Below, in pieces: positions 36,801-47,800 of a stretch of DNA of 64,000 nucleotides. The notes below the pieces were generated by a model. The model had not been told where the DNA came from. It ran no database searches and was given only the letters and a program-made list of their open reading frames with translations. The stretch is taken from NCBI GenBank assembly GCA_002633005.1, contig NMRA01000045.1:799552-863551 (forward strand), written 5' to 3'. This DNA is from Phoronis australis (lineage: Eukaryota; Phoronida; Phoronidae). The position numbers were made by a program, and so were the translations under genes. How positions within the stretch are numbered: the first letter of the stretch is position 1; every line of letters starts with the position of its first letter.

Positions 36801-37393
36801 CCTAATGCCATTACCTATAATGAATGGGACTGAGTAGGGTAGACACGAAAAGGTTCAAAGGCCATGTTGAGATGAGGTAGCAGAAAGGTTCAAGAGGTGT
36901 TGAGGTGAGACTGCGTAGACTAGGAATCTGTCTTAAGTAGGTACAGAGTAGACAAGACGGTTTTTATATTCCGCTATGCATATGGCTATGGAGACCCGAC
37001 AATAAATTGACAATTTATCTTCAAATACTTACTATGGTAATGTCTCACCAATTTTGGACATAATACGACTGACACATGAAATTTCTTGTTTTCTCGTTTT
37101 TAATAAAAGATAAGTAGCACCAAAAAAGTGCTACTAAAGGTCCATACGCCATACCTACCTTCTGACAATGCTTCTAAGAAATTGTGGACTTTCAAAACAA
37201 TGTTAAAAGCTTTTGAAAAAGAAAAGAAAACGGATTTTGACAAATAAGTTTGTACAAAATTGGCGAGATTTGACCATAAATTCCAAAACAATGTTTGATA
37301 ATATAGGGACTATTCAGATGTGGTAGTCTCTCTTTAACCATCTGAAATTCATCAGCTTTGAAGGTAAAGTCATAAATTTAGCCTCCACGTGTT

Positions 37394-37780
37394 TTGAGGA
37401 GATGTGTTCCTAGCTGTTTAACTGTACTCATGTTCCGGACTTTAAAGTTGGATTTTTTCCATCATGTAATTTTTGTTCATAATGGCAGTGGTGGCCAGGT
37501 CCCTCCTCTCGTCATGGCTGACATGGGTGACCTGATCATAACCTTCCATTTGTTTCCATTTGACTATGAGCACTGCCAGTAATGGAGTTCAGCCTTCAAT
37601 TTCATTGTACCAGTGCGTAATCCTAATCCATCTTGTATGCCGGAAGATATTCTGCAAATTATGCTTCAGTCAAGATATACTATAAAAGTCATGTCACTAC
37701 GTGTACCTTTGGAATGTAGATGGACACTGTTGGATGCAGTTGCAGTCTTTAAATCCTTCCTGGTTGAACAAGTACTATAG
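37394..37780 (+). other. Unidentified coding-like stretch with an in-frame stop
   Basis: One frame stays open from 37394 to 37780 apart from a single TAA at 37580-37582. The first part includes HNGSGGQVPPLVMADMGDLI and FHLFPFDYEHCQ; after the TAA it continues WSSAFNFIVPVRNPNPSCMP, then EDILQIMLQSRYTIKVMS. A donor-like GAACAA|GTACTA near 37771 would join in phase 0 to the exon at 38828. The right part overlaps a segmental repeat, which weakens a coding reading. It could be an exon with an assembly error, a nonsense allele, or a pseudogene. No family recognised. Confidence 0.25.
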
Positions 37781-37850
37781 CAAATCACAACCAGTAGGTT
37801 TATTTGAATAGTCCTTTGTCCTGTCAACTCCATCACAGTCAGTGTACTTG
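37695..37850 (+). repeat. Segmental repeat, copy 2
   Basis: Matches 36665-36800 (ATGGACACTGTTGGATGCAG, TAAATCCTTCCTGGTTG, AGTCCTTTGTCC). Confidence 0.45.
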
Positions 37851-38017
37851 AGATTCAAATTCGAGAGAAATATCTTTACAAATTGAAATCTTAACATTAC
37901 CTTATGTCAGGTTGTACTACAATTCGACGTTTTTGTAGTACCGCTGTCTTCTGTAATAATATTATTGTTCTTTCCATTAGGTTGTCGTTTGTACACAATC
38001 GCATTTTGACTTAACAG

Positions 38018-38060
38018 GGATATACCTTAGCAGTCGCCCAAAGTGATAAAATTTTAAGCC
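38018..38060 (+). repeat. Dispersed repeat family C, short fragment
   Basis: CAGGGATATACCTTAGCAGT followed by CGCCC matches the starts of the copies at 30836 and 32680. Confidence 0.35.
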
Positions 38061-38329
38061 AGGCTCCAAAATTTCACCAGTTCTGTGACCCAACCTAGCT
38101 TTTATAATAAGTTGTTTTATAAACATTCACAAAATCATATTGACATTTACAAGCAAAGTAACTGCGTGATCTAGTAATTTCCCTCTAAACAGGTTCAATA
38201 GCTTTTCAACTGATGACGTATCGTGGGTGTACTGCAACCATATTCAGGCAAAGTCGTTCATTAGGGACAAAAAACAAAGCAAAACAGGAGAGTGATTTAA
38301 TGAAGTTTAGTTTTGTTGTGCAATTCCTG

Positions 38330-38640
38330 GGTCACGTCTCTGTACACAGCGTTGTTGGTACACACCAGGTGTATACAGTATACCATGAAACACCAGTAGA
38401 ACATTAGGTACCAGTTGGGAATGACAGAATGAATAAGTACATTGCCAGTGAGTACCAGATGGGTACACGGTACCAGATGGATATTGGCCAATTGCTTACC
38501 AAATTGGCTCGAGCAAATCAAATCGACGAGTATGAGATGGTACACTGCCAAGTGGGTTAAAATATATAGTACCAATAACCACCAACTAGCCAATAACAAT
38601 ACTGAGAATGCAGGTTCCGGCCAGGTTGAGTGACCAGACC
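38330..38640 (+). repeat. Degenerate TACCAG-rich repeat region
   Basis: The words GTACCAG, GGTAC and ACCAGATGG recur irregularly about every 15-30 bp. The long minus-strand frame across it (38297-38716) reflects this simple composition rather than a gene. Confidence 0.4.
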
Positions 38641-38827
38641 TACGGGAGTGTGGTAAGGTTAATTTGCCTAGTTGCGGACAGCCTGGGTGAGCAGTGCTGT
38701 CGTTATGTGGGTACATAGTTAGATTAAAATTTTAGTGGAAAATATAAACTGGATCACAACTAGCTGCAAGAGGAAGCTTAGGAAAGCCAAAGAAGTATCA
38801 AACGAGGTTTATTTTTGTGTATTATAG

Positions 38828-39016
38828 TGTAATGAACCATTCACTCAAACTCTTCTTTTCATTGCATCTTTCAAAGCAACTCATGGCCTGCAATTGCATT
38901 GTGAAATCGGTCCAGCACTATCTAGCCAAAATATAGGCCTGCTCTTGAAGGCTGTTATGAACCGTCGCCTTTATTCCATTAAAAACAAACTTGTTAGATT
39001 TAGACCACTGAGTTAG
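38828..39016 (+). other. Unidentified terminal exon (62 codons)
   Basis: A textbook acceptor (GGTTTATTTTTGTGTATTATAG, ending 38827, with its pyrimidine tract) is followed at once by 62 open codons and TAG at 39014-39016. The peptide begins CNEPFTQTLLFIASFKATHG, continues LQLHCEIGPALSSQNIGLLL and ends RLYSIKNKLVRFRPLS. It starts in phase 0. The protein-like composition and exact acceptor make it one of the better unexplained coding candidates in the window. Likely the last exon of a plus-strand gene whose other parts may be at 34069, 35163 and 37394. Not recognised. Confidence 0.4.
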
Positions 39017-39699
39017 GACACTGGTGTCGGCGTGTTCATGGCTTGGAAAGAACCGGCATTTTGTTAACGTGGTTCAGTTGAGACCATGAAGGCTCAGCAA
39101 GCTGGTTTATGAAGGATAGGTTAGCTTATTTTAATTACTGGGATCGATCTCTAGCAGTATTGAAATTGTGTGCTCTTTCCGCGCCTGGAAACTACTTCTC
39201 ATCCGAGCTTGGAACAGTTTTATAGTGAGGAGTCGGGTGCATATAAAATATGAATTTCTTTAATGACTGTAACACGGGTTTGTAGCTTGTGACTGTCTAA
39301 CATGCTTTTGATTACACATAAATGTTAACAAAAAGTTAATATTTGGAGGAACTAGTAATACATTTGGAGTTTTGAGTTGTATTGAAATGTTTCTCAAAGC
39401 CATGTGGTGACCATGCAATAATAGCGACATTGCAAATTTGTGAAATAAAGGTGATAACGCATGACTGTACATTTTTGTTTTGCGTAATTTTATTGTGCCA
39501 GTACAATTTAACTGTGCACATGCTTTTCTCAGGGGTAGTGAAACTCCTCCTGATGTCCACCTGTTGGAAACTAGGAAAAAATTGATTTTTCGACTACCTG
39601 GTTTTAATGTATAAAATAGGCTTCGATACTTAGGAAGCACTCAAATATTTTTACTGCGGAAAAATAACACACGCACCTTCATAGAAAGTCTGCATGATA

Positions 39700-39770
39700 A
39701 AGACCCACCCTTTTGGAGTGATGGCACGATTAAAAGTCACCCTTTCATGGAGGTTTTTCCCCCTAACATA
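39700..39770 (+). repeat. Dispersed repeat family A, partial copy
   Basis: AAGTCACCCTTTCATGGAGG followed by TTTTT matches AAGTCGCCCTGTTGTTGAGG at about 57745, within copy 3 of the family. Confidence 0.35.
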
Positions 39771-39897
39771 ATTCTTTTCTAACATTATGAATTATAATTC
39801 CTCACAAAATGCTAGTTTATTGGATGAAAATTGAAAAAGGTAACTTTACAATGTCTTTTTATCTATTTGAAACTCACAAATTATGAGAGGCACATAC

Positions 39898-40087
39898 CAT
39901 TTATGTTATGAACAAGAACATCTGAATTGTCAGTGACTCGATACAACGTTTCAGAGTTCATTGGAGTTGGCCAACCCTGAAGTTGTAAATTACCAAGTCT
40001 GTGACAAGACCAGCACCCATTCGTGGTAGCTGCACCAGATGATTGGAACTCCCTTAGTGATGAGCCATGGCAGTGTGGATCACCCAT
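39898..40087 (-). other. Unidentified first exon (63 codons)
   Basis: An ATG (40085-40087, context AAAGCAATGG) opens 63 codons and one base, ending at a consensus-like donor ATG|GTATGTG. The peptide begins MGDPHCHGSSLREFQSSGAA, continues TTNGCWSCHRLGNLQLQGWP and ends SDVLVHNIN. The C-x2-C-H (CWSCH) suggests metal or redox chemistry but no domain is recognised. It points away from the AKIP1 exons, so the space between 40088 and 41750 may hold a divergent promoter. It may join the terminal exon at 35557-35845, but the connecting exon was not found. Confidence 0.35.
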
Positions 40088-40840
40088 TGCTTTTATTTTG
40101 CAAAGCACTTAGTTCGTTTTATTTTAAGTGCTCTAAATGAAAAACAATTATTTAAAACCAGTATAAACCATCTCCTGGTGTTGAAAACTTCACCGTTAGA
40201 ATAGTTAAGTCACTTCCACATTTGCTTTTCCGTTGTAACATGATAGCGTAGTTATCCTCTGTTCGAAATGAAACTGGTCTCAATAAATCTCCTGTAGTTC
40301 CCCTGGCGGCCTTGCTGCCTTGGCGACTGAAGCTAATAATCTGCCGTGACGAACCAAATCTGTGGCCCTGGTCTGAACCAATAACAACCTGTTCTTCTCA
40401 GGCCTAGAATCATTTCTAATCTAAGTAAGGATTAGGATGAAACCGATCTTATATCAGTTAGTGGTCAAAATCAAAAGATGTTTTTTGTGCAAATGAATGG
40501 GTGCCGCTTTAAACACTGTTACTAAACAATTGAGTTTTTGGGTTGGTGACCTCTTGTTTGTTTGCACCTTGCCAAAAATTAGTCGTGGATGGAAGGAATA
40601 GAGCCAGGTGGCCACAGCAGGTAGTGGAGCAAAGTGCTGTGCAAATTCATTTTGTCATGCCTTCTCTGAGGCAAAGCACTAATTTTGTTCTTGTTATGCC
40701 CTCCACACTACCAGTTACCCTAGAACAAGTTACAGTGGTTCTCCATTTATTTTGCACAAAATAATTAGCTATAATTTTCCTGTGTTGGGTGTGCTAAAAT
40801 AAACTGAGTAAACTATACAGACTTTGTAGCTGACTTGTGC

Positions 40841-40890
40841 GAAATTACCTAAGAGGTAAATAAATGAAATTACCTAAGAGGTAAATAAAT
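40841..40890 (+). repeat. Perfect 25-bp tandem duplication
   Basis: GAAATTACCTAAGAGGTAAA followed by TAAAT occurs twice without a gap (40841-40865 and 40866-40890). CCTAAGAGG is nearly palindromic. Confidence 0.95.
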
Positions 40891-40989
40891 ACACCGTGTT
40901 CAGATGTGTGTGTTACTAGAAATGATGTTGGGGCTTTGCCTTGATATTTCCCAAAGTGCAATACTGAGTGTGTGCAAATTAGGTGAGGT

Positions 40990-41100
40990 AAGAAATTTGC
41001 ACCAATTAGACTCGTGCGAAATAAGTGAGGGACAAAAATTTATATTTGCAAATAATTTGGGATGTGCAAAGAGATGAGTGTGCTATATAGGTGGAGAATC
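40990..41100 (+). repeat. Dispersed repeat family D, copy 1
   Basis: GCGAAATAAGTGAGGGACAA, CAAATAATTTGGGATGTGC and GATGAGTGTGC match 63695-63770 in the same orientation. Confidence 0.6.
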
Positions 41101-41381
41101 ACAGTACTCCTGGAATGAGCTGTTGCTTGGTTTAGTAGTTGTGCAAATACTATATGCGGTGGGGTAAATTGACAATCGTTTGACAACTTACCCCACCTTA
41201 ACGGTAAGATGTTCTGGGGTAACTTGCCCTAATGCAAGCCGTAGTGTGGACATAAACCTGCAGACAAGGCGGATGTAATTACCAGCTGCGATCTTGGTCT
41301 ATTACCATATCTACAGGTGCCTAATCCTTTCTGTGCCATATTCATTGCATGGTGCAGGGTGTGTAGTGTGGATGCTCCACT

Positions 41382-41456
41382 GCTCTAGGGCAATTTGCTC
41401 TAGGGCAATTTGCTCTAGGGCAATTTGCTCCAGGGCAATTTGCTCTAGGGCAAGTT
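41382..41456 (+). repeat. 15-bp tandem repeat, five units
   Basis: GCTCTAGGGCAATTT is repeated five times; unit 4 has one change and unit 5 diverges at its last bases. 15 is a multiple of three, so a frame reads ICSRA repeated, but it is not part of a recognised exon. Confidence 0.95.
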
Positions 41457-41750
41457 TTTGTATGATTCTTCATTGTTGTGACACACACAATATGGCCAAC
41501 CAGAGAAAATTTATTTTGAATTCATTGACAAAAGAAAGATAACGAAATTGAGTTCTTTGAAGTCTATTCTTAGGTTTGTTTGTACTAGTTAGATATCATA
41601 ATACTATGTTTGGAGAATTTTCCGTTAGCTGCAGAAAGGTGAACAGGTAGCCCTTGAAAAGTAGAAAAATGACTTTTTGGGCAAATGTTATTGTACGTGA
41701 AAGTCAAATTAATAGGCACAATAAGTAGCACGTTATGGTCATACTTGCAG

Positions 41751-41897
41751 GGTTTACACGGAAGTGGTGCATTTAGTCTTGGTCACTGCACCCTTTGTCG
41801 ATCTCAGCGACTCGGCTCTGACGTGCTACGCCGGGCGAAAGAACGTAGGATAGAATGGCCAGAGCCAGCCAGGAGAGAAGGCGCAGAAACATTGCAG
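41751..41897 (+). CDS. AKIP1: AKIP1 exon, PKA-binding helix
   Basis: 49 codons between acceptor CATACTTGCAG and donor CAG|GTACAC. Contains the amphipathic helix LGSDVLRRAKERRIEWPEPA. It begins and ends in phase 0. The first residues (GLHGSGAFSLGHC) have no clear human counterpart and may replace part of human exon 1. Confidence 0.8.
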
Positions 41898-44800
41898 GTA
41901 CACTTGTGGAAGCTTAGTCTAATTATGACTAAAATTTTTACTCTTTGCCATTTTTGCATGCAATTCCAAATATTACACAATCATTTGATAGTGAAGTAAA
42001 CAAACAATAGAAAATGTGCCTTGTTTCATTAGGGTAACGACAATACTGTGGGGGTTTCCCAGGGATTCCCGTGTTGTCCCAAGAAATGTGGATGAGAAAT
42101 GTGTGCAAATATAATGCCAGTTCACTCTGCACTTTCAGTTGAAATCTAAGTTGCCGCCATGCACAAAAGATGTGAGGTTCCAAACAAACTAGGTTATATG
42201 CCTTCTTTGTTCTCTTGGCCAACATCGGGTCTTTGTCCACCATGACGAAATATTATTGTACTCATTTATGTAAAAATGGTTTCACAAAATGAGACTTTCA
42301 CGAGATTATAATGTTTACTGGTTCTTGGTTGGTTTCCAGCACACTGGAGGACCCGGAATTTTTTGAAAATTAGCACTTCATTTACATATTCACAATTTAA
42401 TGAGACTATGCATCTTTAAGGGATGCTACGGGAGGCAGTAAACAATTCTTATTGAGTTTTGCCTGGTGGTCCACCTGTCACTGGACTGACATGCAGTCTT
42501 TCTTCCACTCTGTCAATAAGATCGAAGCGAAAAGGTGGTACTCATTTCACCTCAAAAGTCATACCCTTTGCAATAAAAGCTTTATCCGGTGTCACGTTTT
42601 GTTACCACCAAAAACTAAGGCAGTCCAAGAAAAAAGTGTCAAAAATACGTAAAGTTGACACTTTTCAGCCCAAAACCATCACCACTTACCTGCCAATGCT
42701 CAGCATGAGTCAACACTGGATTCTGATAGCAAATACCGTACAAATTCCACAAACGTGGCTGTCATCCAATCAGATTTTGGAATTCTGGGTTGTTTGAGAG
42801 TTAACTGAAATATCTTGGCAGGTTCCCCAGTCACTGCAATGCAGCTGCTACAAGTCATGGCCATTTTGAAGAAAAGAAAATCTACATCTGAAATAGTGAA
42901 CTTCCCTGATTCACAACATGATCGAGATTCATTGATCATACTTGCGACGCATATCTTAAAACTATGGCCAAACCTGGTCTACCACAAGAATTTGTGTTGT
43001 ATGGTGTAGGTAATGACCACGGCTGCAATCTAGCTGTACAGTGCCACCACATGTGCAATGCAGTTTTAACCTTGTGTTTTTAAATACATCACGAGTACAA
43101 GACCCTTGACGATGGAAGCACTTGGCAAACAACGATACAGGCAAGAAATTTATCCTAAATGTGGGATTATCACTTCAGTTTGGAGAGTGAAACTAGCCAA
43201 TAGTGTGAAGAGTTTTCGTTAAGGAAGGGCGGGTGTGTCTTTTTTTACATTTTTCAACATTGCAAAATGTTATTTTGTGTTAAAAAACTATAGACACGGC
43301 CTCTAATTTGGAGTAAAATAGTTCAGTTTTGAGGCGTTCATCTGTTGGGAGCACCCCATTACCAAAATGCAAAATCTGCCAATGCTGGTGTGTCGTGAGT
43401 AGGAGTGGTGATTGTATAATTATATGGTAATATGAGACCAATGCTGGGTACGCTAGCCCTCCCATGATACGAGAGATCATAGACGGGTTCATAGGTACCT
43501 GGTCTCATTCACAAGTTATCATTACATCAAATGGATTAAAGCGTTTCAATACACCACATATCTTTACAGGATCCGCATGTCTACACTACAATAGATGATG
43601 CGTTTTCCACTGTTCTCCAGTATTTATCTTCAACTACTCGACAGTGTAAAGTGAGTACACGATAGATGCCTTATCTTTGGTCTTTGTTAATTGTTCTCAT
43701 TTGAGGGTGTTAATGATTTCGCATGATTGGGTTTCATCGGCCCAAGTGAGACAAGGCTCTGTTGAAGAAAACATGTTATTTTGTCTGTTTTTAAATCGTG
43801 AAAGAATCATATTAAAGTCGGATTATAAGCAAGTCTCTCCACAGTTTAAAATTTCGTTCTTAAATTTCTGATGCAGGGACATGTGTTAGTGTAACACCTC
43901 CAATAACTGTTGATTAAGGATAATATTAAATTCCAGATTTTGACTATTTCAACATATTTATATCGTCTTAGTTGTTGATTCTGCTTTTTTAACACTTGTT
44001 GTGAAAAATTGAAATTGATTTGGAAATTGTGCGCAGCTGTCATTTTGATTCCTTTGCCCTATATCACTGCTCACATCACCTGAGTGGTAGCTGACTGCCA
44101 AGATAGTCCATTAGCTTAAACCACAAATTGGTCAAGTATACAAAGAATGGTAGATTGAACAATGAGTCAGGTAGCCATAGTGGTTTCGGGTCAGGGGCAC
44201 AGTTTAGATTTCATACAAAAGCTTGAAGCATACATATCAATAAGTTAGCTATTTTACAGTAGAACTTGCTCGCTAGTATCTTTTTCTTATATATGTAGCA
44301 AAACTGGAGCGCTACATGCACAGATTTTCAGTGAAAGTTTTTTTTTTTTTTTTTTGACCAAATGAAGCATGTAATGACTGCAAAATTTCAAAAGAGTTTG
44401 TCTCAGTTCACAGTGTCACAGTTGCAGAAATACCCCCTGAGTTATTTCTCACAGCTATATGATCACCAAATTTTCCAAAATCACAGTTTGAAATCTGTTA
44501 CTGATGAATTGCAAATCCGTACGAGGATTATTTAAGTTGATAAGTTTTATGAAAGTGAATATAAATAGGTAAATAAAGCAAAAAGAATAGATCAACTGAA
44601 ATTTCCGGATGTAATAACGTCCTTTGTCAACAGAAACAGAAATAAAGTAAAATCAAACACTATATGAAAGTGAAGTTATGATAATGAATATTGCGTGTTG
44701 GCCAAGTCTTTAATTATACAAACATTTAATGCTATAATGCCTTTGTTTGTGTAACTGATGAATTGAGCTAGACGACGGAAAGGTTTTGAGAACAGCGGCA

Positions 44801-47800
44801 GCATTTTTTGAAAAAAGGTAAAAGTGGCTGTAAACTGACCTTCCATCACAAAAACCAACTTTTGATTTAGAACATTTACCGTTATGAATTGAGTTGCGTT
44901 TGTTTCATAGTCAAATTGGAGATTATTTCAGCGCATCGACTGAATTGACAGTTCGTTATTGCTTGAGCCCAGGCTCTATATGTTGGTTTGTCACAGAATG
45001 TCATTTTATGCGTTCAAGCACGGTCTCAATGAGTAACGAACTGTCAGTTCTGTTCAATCGCAGGCATCATGTCGCATCCGAATGAAGAACGAGTTGCGAC
45101 CAATAAATAAGTAGCACAAAGCTGTTTATATCAAAAGTTCACTTGGGAGGAACTTGCGTTTATAACCTTCTTTGGAAAAGTGAGCTTTTTGAAAAACCAA
45201 AAAATACTTTTTATGAAAAGTGAATGACTCAAAAACATATTTCTCTGTCTTTTTTCGAGCTTCTTTTTTGAAATTTTACACATTTTAAGGAAGAACATGG
45301 AAAACTATCGGCTTTTGTTCTTCAGTGGAGTTGGGTCAATGGGTATTTTGCGCCAAAAATAAGTGATTTGTGTGACAAAAGCCTGGTGATGTGAATCCGG
45401 CACTAAGGATGGCGGGTAGGAAAGAGTGAGGTGGGAAAAGAGTTTGTTTGGCAAATTGATTTCCAGGAACTGATTTGTGAATACTCCTTTAAGAAACNTT
45501 CTCACAGCTATATGATCACCAAATTTTCCAAAATCACAGTTTGAAATCTGTTACTGATGAATTGCAAATCCGTACGAGGATTATTTAAGTTAATAAGTTT
45601 TATGAAAGTGAATATAAATAGGTAAATAAAGCAAAAAGAATAGATCAACTGAAATTTCCTGATGTAATAACGTCCTTTGTCAACAGAAACAGAAATAAAG
45701 TAAAATCAAACACTATATGAAAGTGAAGTTATGATAATGAATATTGCGTGTTGGCCAAGTCTTTAATTGTACAAACATTTAATGCAGCTATAATGCCTTT
45801 GTTTGTGTAACTGATGAATTGAGCTAGACGACGGAAAGGTTTTGAGAACAGCGGCAGCATTTTTTGAAAAAAGGTAAAAGTAGCTGTAAACTGACCTTCC
45901 ATCACAAAAACCAACTTTTGATTTAGAACATTTACCGTTATGAATTGAGTTGCGTTTGTTTCATAGTCAAATTGGAGATTATTTCAGCGCATCGACTGAA
46001 TTGACAGTTTGTTATTGCTTGAGCCTAGGCTCTACATGTTGGTTTGTCACAGAATGTCATTTTATGCGTTCGAGCACGGGTCTCAATGAGTAACGAACTG
46101 TCAGTTCTGTTCAATCGCAGGCATCATGTCGCATCCGAATGAAGAACGAGTTGCGACCAATAAATAAGTAGCACAAAGCTGTCTATATCAAAAGTTCACT
46201 TGGGAGGAACTTGCGTTTATAACCTTCTTTGGAAAAGTGAGCTTTTTGAAAAACCAAAAAATACTTTTTATGAAAAGTGAATGACTCAAAAACATATTTC
46301 TCTGTCTTTTTTTGAGCTTCTTTTTTGAAATTTTACACATTTTAAGGAAGAACATGGAAAACTATCGGCTTTTGTTCTTCAGTGGAGTTGGGTCAATGGG
46401 TATTTTGCGCCAAAAATAAGTGATTTGTGTGACAAAAGCCTGGTGATGTGAATCCGGCACTAAGGATGGCGGGTAGGAAAGAGTGAGGTGGGAAAAGAGT
46501 TTGTTTGGCAAATTGATTTCCAGGAACTGATTTGTGAATACTCCTTTAAGAAACTACTAGGCCACGGGATCGGTGGCTGCTATGCATTATACCCCTTTAA
46601 CAGGGCTTAGATTTTTCCTCGTTTTTGTTTTTGATTTCCTCTTATTTGATTTCCAGTTTCCTCTTTTTTCATCTCTTTTTTATCATTATTTTGACTTTAT
46701 TTGTGCAAAAACTTTTGTTACAGTTAAATTTTACTACACAAAAATACTTCTATCACACAAGCCTATTTGTGTAACGATACATCACCTGAAAGATGTTCCT
46801 CTTTTTTGTCATTGGTCATTGCAAGCCCCGCTTTAAGAAACTACCTGAACTTGAAACATGACGACTGATGATGTGGCTGGTGTGGTGCCATCAGCCGATC
46901 ATCATGCCTGATTTATTCCATTGATTCACTAAGGTGTTTGTGGGTAGATGAGCGTGAATGGGCAAGCAGGTAGTATGGAAACTTGCCTGCAGACATTGAT
47001 GTACTTAGCCGATAGCAATGTTTCATTCACAATGGCTGGTGAAGGGGTAGACGCGTCAAGGTTCACGATTCACGACCACGTTTATATTCATGAATTCGGA
47101 CTAATTTCCCAGTTTACAACTACCTAAAAGTACACAATTTCGTCTATGGCGACCCGCAATTCGCACGGTTCACGGATTTAAAAAACACCATTTTCATGCA
47201 TGCCAAAAATGCTGTCACGTTCAGTCCCTTCACTCTAATTGGTTGTTTTCTGTACTACGTATAGCTCGGTGTCACTGACTGATATAGAAATGGTGAAAGT
47301 GCAAAACAATACTTATTTCAAACTTTCCTAAAGATATTAAAATCTTCTTGTGAAAGGATTTTGTTGTCAGTGATTGGTTGGTACTTTATCTCTACCTGTC
47401 AGTCATTGGCTGACCTAGAAATGATGAAAGTGCAAAGAGCATTCATTGATAGAATGTCTGAAGATATAGGTGTCTGCCAGTAGCAGTGTTTGGTTGTTGT
47501 TGGTACATGACCTCGGGGTCATTGACTGACCTAAAAATAGTGAAAGGAGGCAGAGCATTAAAACAAGCCCAAAGGCAGCAATGTTTCTGTGACAATGATT
47601 AGTTCTGATGAGAACACTGTACTCGAGGTTAAGGTCATTGACAGACCCTACAACTTTGAAAGTGTACTAGTACGCATTATGTTATCGTGTTGGAAGCTCG
47701 TTTACTAGAAATATTTTATCTTTCTGGTAATCAGGTTTACTCCACATTCATAAAAAAATAGTGCGTCTATAAATTACAACAAAGCATAACCTTTTCACCC

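Noticed and set aside
38297-38716. 139-codon minus-strand ORF with hydrophobic stretches
   Set aside because: It coincides with a TACCAG-rich degenerate repeat, which explains its composition.
39260-39640. 126-codon minus-strand ORF
   Set aside because: No splice borders or family features; overlapping frames on both strands.
44936-45062. Inverted repeat in the 1.05-kb unit as a separate MITE
   Set aside because: The arms pair only partly and no target duplication is visible, so it is noted only within the duplication.
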